Positions 1-8,784 are shown, counted from the first letter of the stretch. The stretch is 64,000 bases of DNA from Advenella sp. S44 (GCF_002810445.1 NZ_NEXS01000001.1:558001-622000), one strand, 5' to 3'. Notes: a model not told the origin generated them from the letters alone. Program-made: numbers and translations.

Positions 1-137
1 AACTCGCCCTTGCTGATGTCCAGGTCGATGTTATCGAGGACAGTCCGGGACCCAAAACGGCGGACCAGGTGCTGTACCGAAACCGCGAGCGCTTTGTCCT
101 GGGGCCGTGTCGTTAATCGTTCAGCGTTTTGCGCCAT
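1..137 (-). CDS. ABC transporter ATP-binding protein, N-terminal fragment (SsuB/TauB-like)
   Basis: Only the first 45 or so residues are inside the window; the gene continues past position 1. Reading from the ATG at 137, the product begins MAQNAERLTTRP and runs into LVRRFGSRTVLDNIDLDISKGEF, the usual beta-strand region just before Walker A of nitrate/sulfonate/taurine importer ATPases. The start lies inside the 3' end of the permease gene (25-base overlap), so the two are translationally coupled. It should energise import of the ligand bound by the protein at 979-2025. The nucleotide-binding motifs cannot be checked because they are outside the window. Confidence 0.75.
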   Translation of the reverse strand, partial: MAQNAERLTTRPQDKALAVSVQHLVRRFGSRTVLDNIDLDISKGE

Positions 138-982
138 TTGAGTACCTTTTTCTGTAGTAAACGGACCAGGCCGTCGGAAGCGAGTCCGAGCACTGCGTAC
201 AGCGCCAGGCCCACGATAATAACTTCAGTTTGTCCGTAGGTTCGGGCCAACTCAATCATGTATCCGATACCGCTGGTTGAGTTGACTTGCTCGACTACCA
301 CTAATGCAAGCCAGGAAGAAGTCACCGCGAAGCGCAGCCCAAGTAGAAAACCGGGCAATGCGCCGGGCAGCACAACGTGGCGTATGAACTGGCCACGAGT
401 GACGCCCAGCGTTTCGGATAATTCAAGATAGCGACTGTCTATACTGCGCAGGCAATCATGTGTCTGAATGTAGATAGGAACCACAACAATCATGGCAATG
501 GCGGTGATTTTCATTGGCTCGCCGATGCCCAGCCAGAGCATGAGCAGTGGAATCAACGCCAGGCTGGGTATGGCGCGCTTGATCTGCACCGGACCGTCAA
601 TGACATATTCTCCGATGCGACTCAGACCGGCAAAAACGCCCAGTATGACGCCAAATATCACACCCCAGAACAGCCCCTGCAACGCCCTGAAAAGAGACAT
701 TTCGAAGTTGCTCCAGAGACGACCGGACTGGATCAGCTCCGCGGCTGTTTGTACCACGACCCATGGTGGTGAAAGCGTTCGGTGGTCTATTATTCCGGTC
801 CAGGACCCGAGCGTCCAGATGACCAGCAGCAGTATGGGGCCGATTGCGGCTCCGTAGCGAATCTCTTTGCCAGGGCCAAGGCGTGAACGACGTGAATTGG
901 CCGGTTTTCTGTCGGTGGCGGCAATAGGCTTGCGGCGACGATCATTGACGGTGTCGGCGGTGAGTGAATTGATTGTATTCAT
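113..982 (-). CDS. ABC transporter permease, sulfonate/nitrate/taurine type
   Basis: The 289-residue inner-membrane protein has a basic cytoplasmic N-terminus of about 45 residues, then about six hydrophobic segments. The EAA-type cytoplasmic loop is visible around residues 185-215 (SETLGVTRGQFIRHVVLPGALPG), which is where the ATPase docks. It resembles SsuC/TauC permeases (binding-protein-dependent transport inner membrane family). Its ATG overlaps the stop of the binding-protein gene by 4 bases and its end overlaps the ATPase start, giving a binding protein, permease, ATPase operon. Substrate is not readable from the sequence; an aliphatic sulfonate or similar anion is suggested by family and by the sulfite dehydrogenase genes next door. 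Confidence 0.85.
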   Translation of the reverse strand: MNTINSLTADTVNDRRRKPIAATDRKPANSRRSRLGPGKEIRYGAAIGPILLLVIWTLGSWTGIIDHRTLSPPWVVVQTAAELIQSGRLWSNFEMSLFRALQGLFWGVIFGVILGVFAGLSRIGEYVIDGPVQIKRAIPSLALIPLLMLWLGIGEPMKITAIAMIVVVPIYIQTHDCLRSIDSRYLELSETLGVTRGQFIRHVVLPGALPGFLLGLRFAVTSSWLALVVVEQVNSTSGIGYMIELARTYGQTEVIIVGLALYAVLGLASDGLVRLLQKKVLKWRKTLND

Positions 983-2025
983 TGTTCGTTTAACGCCTGG
1001 ATGGCGACCTTTTCAAATCGACGATCAAACAGTTTTGCGGCGTCCAGACGCTGGTTACCCGTTTCTGTGGCCAGAAGATCAATGGTCGCTTGCTGGCGGG
1101 CGATCACATCAGTCCAGTCAGCTGGGATATCAGGCTCCCCGGCCGATTGAGCCAGATATTCGCCATCGGACGTTTTCAGTCCCTGATCCTGGACGTAATA
1201 GCCTTCGACCCATTCCTTTGGATGCTCATAGATCCAGCGCGTGGCCTTTGCCCAGGCCTTGACGTAGGCGCGCGCGGCCGCCGCTTTGGCCGGATCGTCC
1301 AGAACAGCCTGCAGGGTATAAAGATGCCAGGCGTCATCACGCAAGCCATGTGAAATGACTCGCGCACCGCTGCTGCCATAGTTGGCCAGGTATCGCGGCT
1401 GGTTGGCTTCGGCGATGGGCGCAGCATCGACCAGTTTGCTGGCAAGGGCGCTCACATATACGTCGCCGGTGCTTGGCATTTCCACCAGGGTGACATCGTC
1501 CTTGGTCAGACCGGCACTCTGAAGGATTCGAAGCACCAGGGCCCCCTGTGCCTGACCAGGGCTGAAGGCGATTTTTCGGTCTTTCAGATCTGCGATGCTT
1601 TCAATATTTGCGCCCGGTGCAATACCCAGCTTGTATATTGGATGTTCAAGCGGCGCTTTGCGAAAGGCCGCGGCAATGATCTGCACCGGCAGGCCGGTCC
1701 AGGTAGCGTGAATCGGCGGAATATCTGCGACTGCACCAATGTCCAGCGCATTGGCGCGGAACGCCTCGGTCGTCCGGGGGCCGCCGCTGATATTTACCCA
1801 TCTGGGCGTGAATGGAAGATTTTTTACTTCACCGGAAAGTTCCAGTGCACGCTGTGTTTTTGGATCGCCAATGGTCAGCGTGGTGCCCGCCGGAACGGTA
1901 TCTGCAATCGGTGCGTGACCTGATTGTGCATTGGCCGGCGATGCGCACATCAGCATGATCGCAATCGTGGCGCAGGCACCCGTGGTGACTGAGGCAAGAA
2001 TACGAATGTGAATTGGGGAAATCAT
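979..2025 (-). CDS. ABC transporter substrate-binding protein, SsuA/NMT1-like
   Basis: The 348-residue protein has a signal peptide of about 33 residues ending ASPANAQ, so it is periplasmic. The body has the NMT1/SsuA pattern: TLTIGDPKTQRALELSGE, then RTTEAFRANALDIGAVADIPP (the ligand-cradle segment common to sulfonate-binding proteins), then ADLKDRKIAFSPGQAQGALVLRIL. It is first in a three-gene operon with the permease and ATPase. Likely role: delivery of an aliphatic sulfonate or related anion. The exact ligand is unknown; nitrate or a pyrimidine precursor cannot be excluded from sequence alone. Confidence 0.8.
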   Translation of the reverse strand: MISPIHIRILASVTTGACATIAIMLMCASPANAQSGHAPIADTVPAGTTLTIGDPKTQRALELSGEVKNLPFTPRWVNISGGPRTTEAFRANALDIGAVADIPPIHATWTGLPVQIIAAAFRKAPLEHPIYKLGIAPGANIESIADLKDRKIAFSPGQAQGALVLRILQSAGLTKDDVTLVEMPSTGDVYVSALASKLVDAAPIAEANQPRYLANYGSSGARVISHGLRDDAWHLYTLQAVLDDPAKAAAARAYVKAWAKATRWIYEHPKEWVEGYYVQDQGLKTSDGEYLAQSAGEPDIPADWTDVIARQQATIDLLATETGNQRLDAAKLFDRRFEKVAIQALNEQ

Positions 2026-2062
2026 GTGCGGGCTCCTGTTTATTGACTCTGTTAGCTTGATC

Positions 2063-2083
2063 GCGCTGTCGTAATGACAGCGC
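2063..2083. repeat. 8-bp inverted repeat upstream of the sulfonate-type binding protein gene
   Basis: GCGCTGTC and GACAGCGC are separated by five bases, 38-58 bases upstream of the minus-strand start at 2025. There is no T-run on the minus-strand exit side, so it is not a clear terminator for that strand. It could be an operator or a 5' leader hairpin. Confidence 0.4.
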
Positions 2084-2158
2084 TTGTTTTGAGTCTAAAG
2101 GAAACCAAATCTCACACGAAGTACATTGTGCTTATATTGTTATGAAGTGCAATTGCAA

Positions 2159-2189
2159 GCGAAGCACAGCGGATCAAATTGTGCTTCGC
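2159..2189. terminator. Possible stem-loop terminator downstream of the SoxD-like gene
   Basis: GCGAAGCACA pairs with TGTGCTTCGC across an 11-base loop, 26 bases beyond the stop of the minus-strand cytochrome gene. The stem is perfect over 10 bp, but no strong U-tract follows, so termination is plausible rather than certain. Confidence 0.4.
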
Positions 2190-2214
2190 CCGAAGCTGCC
2201 GGATCATATTGATA

Positions 2215-2847
2215 TTATTGCGATTGTGCTGCAGGTTTATCGCTGGCGGGCGCCTTGCTGCTGTCAAAGGTTTGGGGAACATCCGGACGAGGATCAGGCA
2301 CAAAGCCATCCCGATTGGGCATCTTGATTGCAGCAAGCGCCTTGGCATCCAGGCGCGCGTCCTCTTTTACAAGTCCGTTCAGGTGAAGAACATAAGCGGT
2401 CACGGCATAAACCTGTTCGTTATTGAGGCTTTGGGGGGCTGTCAGGGGCATGGCGCGTCTGATGTAGTCAAATAATGTGGGCGCGTACGGCCAGTAGCTA
2501 CCCACTGTCATCACCGGCTTTTCGCTAGCCAGCGTCCCAATGCCGCCCGCCAGTTTATCGCCACTGCCTCCTTCTCCCTTGCTGCCATGACAGGACGCAC
2601 ACTGTTGGGCGTAAAGGGCGGCGCCCTGGGCGACCGTGCCGCTGCTATCGGGCAGATTGCTTCCATCGGCGAACACATTAATGTCCCAAGCGGCTATATC
2701 GTCAGGCGTCACGGGATGACCAAAGCCGAATTTCTGTTCAGCATGAGCCACGCCGGCAATTGCGCTCATCAGCACAGTACAGGTTAGCAGCGCTATCTTG
2801 CATTTTGCCGCATATGCTTTCGCAAGCGAATTATCAGGCACGCGCAT
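2215..2847 (-). CDS. SoxD-like cytochrome c subunit of sulfite/sulfane dehydrogenase
   Basis: The 210-residue periplasmic cytochrome has a signal peptide ending near VAHA (residue 36) and one c-type haem motif, CASCH, with Cys83, Cys86 and His87. A likely axial Met lies in RAMPLTAPQSL. The segment WDINVFADGSNLPDSSG ahead of the haem site is typical of SoxD N-terminal domains. Its start overlaps the SoxC-like gene by 14 bases, as expected for the two subunits of one enzyme, and it should pass electrons from the molybdenum subunit to the respiratory chain. As I recall, canonical SoxD is nearly twice as long with two haems; only the first domain is present here, so it may act like a SorB-type partner. 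Confidence 0.75.
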   Translation of the reverse strand: MRVPDNSLAKAYAAKCKIALLTCTVLMSAIAGVAHAEQKFGFGHPVTPDDIAAWDINVFADGSNLPDSSGTVAQGAALYAQQCASCHGSKGEGGSGDKLAGGIGTLASEKPVMTVGSYWPYAPTLFDYIRRAMPLTAPQSLNNEQVYAVTAYVLHLNGLVKEDARLDAKALAAIKMPNRDGFVPDPRPDVPQTFDSSKAPASDKPAAQSQ

Positions 2848-4147
2848 GAGTCACCTTTCCGTCTGATGCGATACGCCAAGGAGTAATCGCGTTGTTGTGA
2901 TAGGTGCCATTGACGCCGCGCACCTCAATGAGGGATTCCAGCGTAGGCTGTATGTATCCGGTTTCATCAATGGCCCGGCTTTGTATTACGACGGGCTCGC
3001 CATTCCATTCCCATGCAAAGAGAAAGCGAGTCAGCGCCTTGCTCAAAACGGGCATCTGCAATCGGGCGGGCTGCCAGGTTTTACCTTCATCAACCGAAAT
3101 CTCTACTTTGGTAATACGTCCTTTGCCGCTCCAGGCAATGCCGCGGATTTCATGAAATCCCTTGCCTCCGATTTGCTGCCCGCCGGATGGACTGGTAATG
3201 ATGGATTTGACTTCCATGACAAATGTGAACTCGCGGGCCTTGCCGTCAGGCAGAATGTCCGTGTATTTTGATGTTTCTTCGCGCGAATGCACCGGCTGGT
3301 CTGCGACCTGCAGACGGCGCAGCCACTTGATACTCATATTGCCTTCATACCCGGGCAGCAAAAGCCTTAGCGGATACCCTTGCTCGGGCCGCAGGCGCTC
3401 TCCGTTCTGGCTGTATACGAGCATGGCGTCATCCAGGCATTTTTCCAGCGGAATGCTGCGTGTCATGCCTGCGCCATCGGCGCCTTCGGCAATCACCCAC
3501 TTCGCCTCGGGATTGAGCCCGGCCTCGTTCAGAATCGTCTTGAGCGGCACGCCGGTCCATTCGGCGCAACTGACCAGGCCGTTGGCTTCGGCTGCCGTCT
3601 TGCCATACACCGTGTACCCAGGGTTACCGGAGCACTCAAGAAAATAAATCTGGGTATGCGAAGGAAAGCGCCGGATATCATTCAGTGTGAATGACAGCGC
3701 ATTGTCGACCAATCCGTGCACGACCAGGCGGTGTTCAACGGGATTGATATCAGGAATGCCATTATGGTGGCGTTCGTAGAAAAGCCCGTTAGGCGTGATG
3801 ATGCCATCGAGCTCCTGAAGCGGTGACCGGGTCGATGAAGAAGAGTACTGCTTGTCTGTCTTGCGAAGATGCCGGATTACGTTATTTTCAAACTGAGAGG
3901 GCGTGCCGTAAGGACGGCTGCCGACCACCGCGCCGGGCTGCTTGGTCCACGGCGGGACGGTCAATGTATTGTCGGCTGCGGCTTCTTTGGCAGTCGATCC
4001 CGATTGAGCCACGGCGGCACTCACCCCGGCGCCGCCGGCTAGAACGCCGGTAACCGCCGTCACGCCATTACGCAAAAATCGCCGACGTCTATGCTGCGTG
4101 TCTGCGTCTGTTACCGCCAAAGCTTCTTCAGTCGATTCGTTAGCCAT
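2834..4147 (-). CDS. SoxC-like molybdenum sulfite/sulfane dehydrogenase subunit
   Basis: The 437-residue protein begins with a Tat-type leader (RRRRFLRNG at residues 20-28, then a hydrophobic stretch ending AVAQ near 48), so it is exported folded. The oxidoreductase molybdopterin domain carries the Mo-ligating Cys172 in FLECSGN. A C-terminal Mo-co dimerisation domain follows (IRGIAWSGKGRITKVEIS; VIQSRAIDETGYIQP). Length and motifs match the SoxC/SorA sulfite oxidase family. It is followed by its cytochrome partner. No soxXYZAB genes are nearby, so I infer sulfite oxidation to sulfate rather than a full Sox thiosulfate pathway. The sulfonate-type importer downstream is a plausible source of sulfite. 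Confidence 0.85.
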   Translation of the reverse strand: MANESTEEALAVTDADTQHRRRRFLRNGVTAVTGVLAGGAGVSAAVAQSGSTAKEAAADNTLTVPPWTKQPGAVVGSRPYGTPSQFENNVIRHLRKTDKQYSSSSTRSPLQELDGIITPNGLFYERHHNGIPDINPVEHRLVVHGLVDNALSFTLNDIRRFPSHTQIYFLECSGNPGYTVYGKTAAEANGLVSCAEWTGVPLKTILNEAGLNPEAKWVIAEGADGAGMTRSIPLEKCLDDAMLVYSQNGERLRPEQGYPLRLLLPGYEGNMSIKWLRRLQVADQPVHSREETSKYTDILPDGKAREFTFVMEVKSIITSPSGGQQIGGKGFHEIRGIAWSGKGRITKVEISVDEGKTWQPARLQMPVLSKALTRFLFAWEWNGEPVVIQSRAIDETGYIQPTLESLIEVRGVNGTYHNNAITPWRIASDGKVTHARA

Positions 4148-4348
4148 TTAAATGGTCTCCCGTGCGAACGTTGATCAGGTCGGTGTGATATCAAACAGTA
4201 TAGGGTTGCAGTGTGAATGCGTCCAGTATTTAGTGTTTATCAATCTGGCGGTTGCGGTTGTGTGTGAAACGCGAACTGGTCAGATGCATGGGCTGGGTCC
4301 CGCAGTTGCAGTAATGGTTATTACTGATAGAGCATGGAAAAATATATG

Positions 4349-4358
4349 CAGTATACTG
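4349..4358. promoter_or_regulatory. PicR box upstream of the TRAP dctQM genes
   Basis: A perfect CAGTATACTG palindrome lies 60 bases before the dctQ start, in the 270-base divergent region between soxC and dctQ. On the complementary strand it reads TCAG-TATA-CTGC, fitting the reported PicR pattern TCAG-N4-CTNN (recalled). It is one of four identical decamers placed at pic-region promoters. On the minus strand a CTGACA -35 with an 18-base spacer to TATACT could also point a promoter toward soxC. Confidence 0.75.
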
Positions 4359-4417
4359 ATTAATATTCAGTCATGTCAGGTCGTCCTGTTCAACCATTTC
4401 GTAGCGGTCCAATTTTG

Positions 4418-5029
4418 ATGAATCTCTTATCTAGTCTATCCAGAGCGATTGATGCGCTCGTCTACACCATTGGGCGAGCTGTCATCTGGCTTACCCTGCT
4501 GGTGGTGCTGATTAGCGCGGGCAACGCGGTGATCCGTAAGACCTTCCATGTGAGTTCCAATGCCTGGCTGGAGATCCAGTGGTATCTTTTTGGCGCCATT
4601 TTTCTGCTGGCTGCGGGTTACACGTTTATGAAGAACGAGCATGTTCGTGTCGATATCATTTCTCAGATGATGAGCAAGCGCACGCAGATTGTGATCGAAA
4701 TTCTTGGCGTGCTGTTTTTTATGTTGCCCGCCTGTCTGCTATTGCTGGACCTGTCCATTCCATTTTTCATGCAGTCTTTTTTGACCAGCGAGCAATCGTC
4801 AAATGCCGGTGGGTTGATCCGCTGGCCGGTGAAACTGCTTATTCCCATTGGATTTTTCCTTCTGGTGCTTGCCGGCGTTTCGCACTTGATTAAATGTGCG
4901 GCCTTTCTTGCCGGCAAAGGGCCAGATCCGCTGGCGCCGGTGCAGGGCAAGACCGCCGAGCAACTGCTAGCCGAAGAGATCGCTAATGAGGCCAGGCTCA
5001 AAGAAATCGAACAAAGGATGGACAAGTAG
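4418..5029 (+). CDS. TRAP transporter small permease (DctQ family)
   Basis: The 203-residue membrane protein has four hydrophobic segments (about residues 20-40, 55-75, 90-115 and 135-155) and a charged C-terminal tail. The segment NAWLEIQWYLFGAIFLLAAGYTFMKNEHVRVDI is characteristic of DctQ proteins of the mannitol/chloroaromatic TRAP group. I chose the ATG at 4418 because an upstream in-frame extension to 4373 has no hydrophobic or conserved content. It sits directly before the large permease, and a PicR box lies 60 bases upstream, placing it in the picolinate regulon. The matching binding protein is not adjacent; it is encoded at 14432-15523. Confidence 0.85.
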   Translation: MNLLSSLSRAIDALVYTIGRAVIWLTLLVVLISAGNAVIRKTFHVSSNAWLEIQWYLFGAIFLLAAGYTFMKNEHVRVDIISQMMSKRTQIVIEILGVLFFMLPACLLLLDLSIPFFMQSFLTSEQSSNAGGLIRWPVKLLIPIGFFLLVLAGVSHLIKCAAFLAGKGPDPLAPVQGKTAEQLLAEEIANEARLKEIEQRMDK

Positions 5030-5030
5030 C

Positions 5031-6764
5031 ATGGAATTCTTTATTAACAATATGCCACCGATCATGTTTATGACATTGATCTGTTTCCTGCTGCTGGGAT
5101 TTCCTGTCGCATTTACACTGGCCGCCAATGGCATACTGTATGCGTTGCTTGGCATTGTTTTCGGTGAATTTACCTTTTCCTTTTTGCAGGCACTGCCGGA
5201 TCGGGTATTTGGCATCGTATTGAATGATTCGCTTCTGGCGGTGCCATTTTTCACGCTCATGGGCCTGATTCTGGAGCGCTCCGGCATGGCAGAAGACCTG
5301 CTGGAAACAATTGGCCAGTTGTTTGGTCCAATCCGCGGCGGTCTGGCCATTGCTGTGGTGGTGGTCGGGGCCATGCTGGCCGCCACCACCGGCGTGGTCT
5401 CGGCATCGGTCATCTCCATGGGACTGATATCGCTGCCCATCATGTTGCGTTATGGCTACGATCGCAAGCTGGCGACGGGTGTTATCGCTGCGTCCGGGAC
5501 GCTGTCGCAGATTATTCCACCCTCGCTGGTATTGATTATTCTGGCCGATCAACTCGGCCGCTCCATTGGGGATATGTACCGTGGCGCGATGGTGCCAGGC
5601 TTTATCCTGGCCGGCGCCTATATTGTCTATGTCGTCATCTGTTCGATCATCAAGCCGTCCAGTGCACCCGCGCTTCCCGAAGAAGCCCGTATCTATCGTG
5701 AACCCAATGGAAAAAGTGGCCTTGTTTCGCTGCTGGTGCTGTCGGTGATCGCTGCTGTGGGTGCGTGGTTGCTCGATACCCTGCTTCTGACGGAAAAGAC
5801 GGCAGCCGACGAAGTGATTGTGCTCAATTTGTTACTCTGGGGTGTTATTGCATTCGTCATTGCGGTAACCAATAAGGCGCTTCGACTGCAGATGCTGTCG
5901 CAAATTGCCGAACGGGTGGTATTCGTAATGATTCCGCCCCTGTTATTGATCTTTCTGGTACTGGGCACGATTTTTCTTGGCGTTGCCACGCCAACTGAGG
6001 GTGGCGCAATGGGCGCGGTCGGCGCGATTGTGATGGCGCTGCTGAGGCGTCGCCTGAGCTGGACGTTACTCAAGCAGGCAATGGATACTACGACCAAGCT
6101 TACCAGTTTTGTGGTTTTCATCCTGGTCGGCTCAACGATCTTTACCCTGACTTTTACCGGCTTCGGCGGACAGCACTGGGTTGAGGGTCTGTTTGCGTCC
6201 TTGCCAGGCGGCGAGACCGGGTTTCTGATCGTGGTTAGCGTAGCAACCTTCTTTCTGGCATTTTTCCTGGATTTTTTTGAGCTGGCCTTTATTATTGTGC
6301 CGCTGCTCGGACCCGTTGCTGACAAAATGGGTATTGATCTGATCTGGTTTGGCGTCTTGCTGGCAGTCAATATGCAGACCTCCTTTATGCACCCACCTTT
6401 CGGGTTCGCGCTGTTTTACCTGCGCTCGGTGGCACCCAAAGAAGATTATGTCGATCGTATTACCGGCAAACTGATCAAGCGGGTCACCACGGGCGAAATT
6501 TATCGTGGTTCCATTCCATTCATTGTGATTCAGCTGCTGATGGTTGCCTCGGTCATGATCTGGCCGGGTATGGTGCTGCATTATAAAGGGGCCGGCACGG
6601 GGACTGATCCGGCCACGGTCAGATTTGACATGGGCGCGTCCTACGATTCGGGCGGCTATAGCACCGATCCGTATGGCAGTGGCGCCGCCCCATCAGAGCG
6701 CTCCGCAACGGATCAGTTTAACGACTCGCAAGAGCAGGAAGATTCAGCCCCGCTGTTCAAGTAA
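5031..6764 (+). CDS. TRAP transporter large permease (DctM family)
   Basis: The 577-residue integral membrane protein begins one base after the dctQ stop. It contains repeated TRAP large-subunit motifs: GLILERSGMAEDLLETIG, GAMLAATTGVVSASVISMGLISLP, ASGTLSQIIPPSLVLIILADQLG and GVATPTEGGAMGAVGAI. It is longer than the usual 425-residue DctM because of a central insertion (about residues 215-300) and a hydrophilic C-terminal tail of about 45 residues rich in Ser, Gly and Asp. This is typical of the mannitol/chloroaromatic subclass. It is expected to carry substrate across the inner membrane using the sodium gradient. The PicR box ahead of dctQ suggests picolinate or a related pyridine carboxylate as cargo. 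Confidence 0.88.
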   Translation: MEFFINNMPPIMFMTLICFLLLGFPVAFTLAANGILYALLGIVFGEFTFSFLQALPDRVFGIVLNDSLLAVPFFTLMGLILERSGMAEDLLETIGQLFGPIRGGLAIAVVVVGAMLAATTGVVSASVISMGLISLPIMLRYGYDRKLATGVIAASGTLSQIIPPSLVLIILADQLGRSIGDMYRGAMVPGFILAGAYIVYVVICSIIKPSSAPALPEEARIYREPNGKSGLVSLLVLSVIAAVGAWLLDTLLLTEKTAADEVIVLNLLLWGVIAFVIAVTNKALRLQMLSQIAERVVFVMIPPLLLIFLVLGTIFLGVATPTEGGAMGAVGAIVMALLRRRLSWTLLKQAMDTTTKLTSFVVFILVGSTIFTLTFTGFGGQHWVEGLFASLPGGETGFLIVVSVATFFLAFFLDFFELAFIIVPLLGPVADKMGIDLIWFGVLLAVNMQTSFMHPPFGFALFYLRSVAPKEDYVDRITGKLIKRVTTGEIYRGSIPFIVIQLLMVASVMIWPGMVLHYKGAGTGTDPATVRFDMGASYDSGGYSTDPYGSGAAPSERSATDQFNDSQEQEDSAPLFK

Positions 6765-6804
6765 TTCCCGTTCAGGGTTGGGGCATGCGCAACAGATTTG
6801 AAAG

Positions 6805-6835
6805 TTGTCGCATGAATATTTAATCAGTATACTGT
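6805..6835 (+). promoter_or_regulatory. Predicted picC promoter overlapped by a PicR box
   Basis: A -35 hexamer TTGTCG (6805-6810) is separated by exactly 17 bases from a -10 hexamer TATACT (6828-6833). The -10 lies inside the palindrome CAGTATACTG (6825-6834; TCAG-TATA-CTGT). A repressor bound there would cover the -10 element, matching PicR as a MarR-type repressor. The picC start is 43 bases downstream of the -10, with AAAGGAC as ribosome-binding site. Confidence 0.75.
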
Positions 6836-6876
6836 AGTAAATTTAGAAAACATCATTTAAAGGACAAGGTTCACGC

Positions 6877-7839
6877 ATGACACTGACGCGCAAGATCGCT
6901 TTCGAGGAGCATTTTAGTGCCGTGGGATTCGATGATTATTCCAAGGCATTTGTAAAACATATCAACACGCAGGCCAGTAGTGAACTGAATGTACGTCTTG
7001 CAGACTTTGACGATACGCGGATTCGGCTCATGGATCAGTACGCGATCGACTATGTGATCCTGTCCCAGACGGGGCCGGGCGTGCAGAATGAACCAGATAC
7101 GGCAACGGCGGTGCATCGCAGCCGCCAGAACAATGACTTTCTTGCTGCACAGATCGATCGCAATCGTGAACGGTTCGGCGGCTTTGCGACGCTGCCCATG
7201 CAGGACCCGGACGCTGCAATCGAAGAGTTGCGTCGGACTGTGAATGACCTGGGCTTCAAGGGCGCGCTGGTCAATGGCCATACGCACGGCGTCTATTATG
7301 ATGATCGAAAGTATGATCCGTTCTGGGCCGAACTGGAAAAGCTGGGTGTTCCGCTTTATCTGCATCCATTTGATGCCTATGATATTCCTCACGCCTATAG
7401 CGGACATCCCGAGCTGGTGGGGGCCACCTGGGGTTGGGGTGTCGAAGCCGGTACCCACGCATTGCGTCTGCTGTTCGGTGGCGTATTTGATCGCTTTCCG
7501 GGAGTGAAAGTCATTCTGGGCCACATGGGAGAGGGATTGCCATTTCAGCGCTGGCGTTTTGACAGTCGCTTTGCCGTCTATCCGCATGGCGTCAGCCTCA
7601 AGCAGCAGCCCTCGCAATACATTGGCAGCAATATCCTGATTACCACCTCCGGGGTTTGTTCCCACGCGGCGTTGCAGGGCGCGATTGCTGAGATGGGACC
7701 ACAGGCGGTGATGTTCTCAGTCGATTATCCCTATGAGTCTATCGAGCTTGCTGCAAATTTCATTGATACCGCACCGCTGGATGAGCAGACCAAGAACATG
7801 GTGTGCTATGGGAACGCAAAAAAATTGTTCAACCTTTGA
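6877..7839 (+). CDS. picC: 3,6-dihydroxypicolinate decarboxylase PicC (amidohydrolase 2 family)
   Basis: The 320-residue cytoplasmic metalloenzyme is related to gamma-resorcylate and aminocarboxymuconate semialdehyde decarboxylases. Visible metal-site residues are the N-terminal FEEHF motif (Glu10/Glu11, His12), His163 in LYLHP, His216 in LGHMGE and Asp283 in SVDYPYE. In picolinate degradation the family member PicC removes the ring carboxyl of 3,6-dihydroxypicolinate to give 2,5-dihydroxypyridine. The assignment rests mainly on context: it heads a run of picC, picE, picD and picF in the order known from Alcaligenes faecalis and has a PicR box in its promoter. Alone, the fold would only indicate an aromatic-acid decarboxylase or hydrolase. 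Confidence 0.85.
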   Translation: MTLTRKIAFEEHFSAVGFDDYSKAFVKHINTQASSELNVRLADFDDTRIRLMDQYAIDYVILSQTGPGVQNEPDTATAVHRSRQNNDFLAAQIDRNRERFGGFATLPMQDPDAAIEELRRTVNDLGFKGALVNGHTHGVYYDDRKYDPFWAELEKLGVPLYLHPFDAYDIPHAYSGHPELVGATWGWGVEAGTHALRLLFGGVFDRFPGVKVILGHMGEGLPFQRWRFDSRFAVYPHGVSLKQQPSQYIGSNILITTSGVCSHAALQGAIAEMGPQAVMFSVDYPYESIELAANFIDTAPLDEQTKNMVCYGNAKKLFNL

Positions 7840-7856
7840 CCTATCCGGAGATACTT

Positions 7857-8699
7857 ATGAGCACGTTTATGTACGGTGCCAACATTCACGCCAATGGGAT
7901 CCGCCAGCATTATTTGCGATTTGGCGGGCAACAGGGCGAGCGCAAGACACGCCCAAGCATTGTGATCATACCCGGCATTACCAGTCCCGCCGTGACCTGG
8001 GCTTTTGTGGGCGAGCGCTTCGGCTTGCACTACGACACCTATATCCTGGATGTGCGGGGCCGGGGATTGAGCGAGGCCGGTGCTACATTGGACTATAGTC
8101 TGGATGCGCAATCGAGCGATGTGATCGAGTTTGCCCGGACTTTGGAGCTGAAAGATTACGTCATTGTGGGCCATTCCATGGGAGCCCGCATCGGCGCCAG
8201 AGCGGCGGCGACCCAGCCCGCTGGATTGAGCCGGTTGGTCATGGTGGATCCGCCGGTATCGGGACCGGGCCGCCGGGCGTATCCGTCCAAATTGCCATGG
8301 TATGTCGATTCCATGGCGCTTGCGCGCAAGGGATGCAGCGCGCAGGACATGAAAGCGTTTTGCCCGACATGGACCGAGGAACAGTTGCAACTGCGCGCTC
8401 AATGGCTTCACACTTGTGATGAGCGTGCCATTGTGGAAAGTTTCGACGGCTTCCATGCCGATGACGTTTTTGCCGATTTCCCGAAGATTCGCGTGCCGGT
8501 GCTGTTGATGACCGCAGAGCGCGGAGATGTAGTGTTGCCTGAGGATGTAAAGGAAATGGAAGGGTTGATCGGCGAACTGGCGCATGTGCGGGTAGATAAT
8601 GCCGGCCATATGATTCCCTGGGATAACGAAGAGGGTTTCTACCAGGCTTTCGGGCCATTTTTAGGGCGGCATCTGACACGCGTAGCGCAGGCTTGCTAG
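7857..8699 (+). CDS. picE: N-formylmaleamate deformylase PicE (NicD-like alpha/beta hydrolase)
   Basis: The 280-residue alpha/beta hydrolase shows nucleophile Ser107 in VGHSMG, Asp131 (VMVDPP) and His251 (NAGHMIP). The spacings, 24 residues Ser to Asp and 144 Ser to His, equal those I recall for NicD of Pseudomonas putida (Ser101, Asp125, His245), including the unusual early position of the acid. It releases formate from N-formylmaleamate to give maleamate. I chose the ATG at 7857 (MSTFMYGANIHANG) because the upstream in-frame extension overlaps picC and lacks conserved sequence. It follows picC by 17 bases and precedes picD. Confidence 0.9.
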   Translation: MSTFMYGANIHANGIRQHYLRFGGQQGERKTRPSIVIIPGITSPAVTWAFVGERFGLHYDTYILDVRGRGLSEAGATLDYSLDAQSSDVIEFARTLELKDYVIVGHSMGARIGARAAATQPAGLSRLVMVDPPVSGPGRRAYPSKLPWYVDSMALARKGCSAQDMKAFCPTWTEEQLQLRAQWLHTCDERAIVESFDGFHADDVFADFPKIRVPVLLMTAERGDVVLPEDVKEMEGLIGELAHVRVDNAGHMIPWDNEEGFYQAFGPFLGRHLTRVAQAC

Positions 8700-8784
8700 C
8701 TTCATGCAGCAGGGGAAGCGAGGGCTGTGATCGTGCTGCTTTCCCAACATTTTTCGATGTGACCATCATTAAAGGAGATTGTCC

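Noticed and set aside
4195-4204. CAGTATAGGG upstream of soxC as a PicR half-site
   Set aside because: Only the left half matches and the promoter geometry seen at picC is absent.
5132-5145. PicR-box-like CATACTGTATG within dctM
   Set aside because: Inside coding sequence and lacks the CAGTATACTG palindrome.
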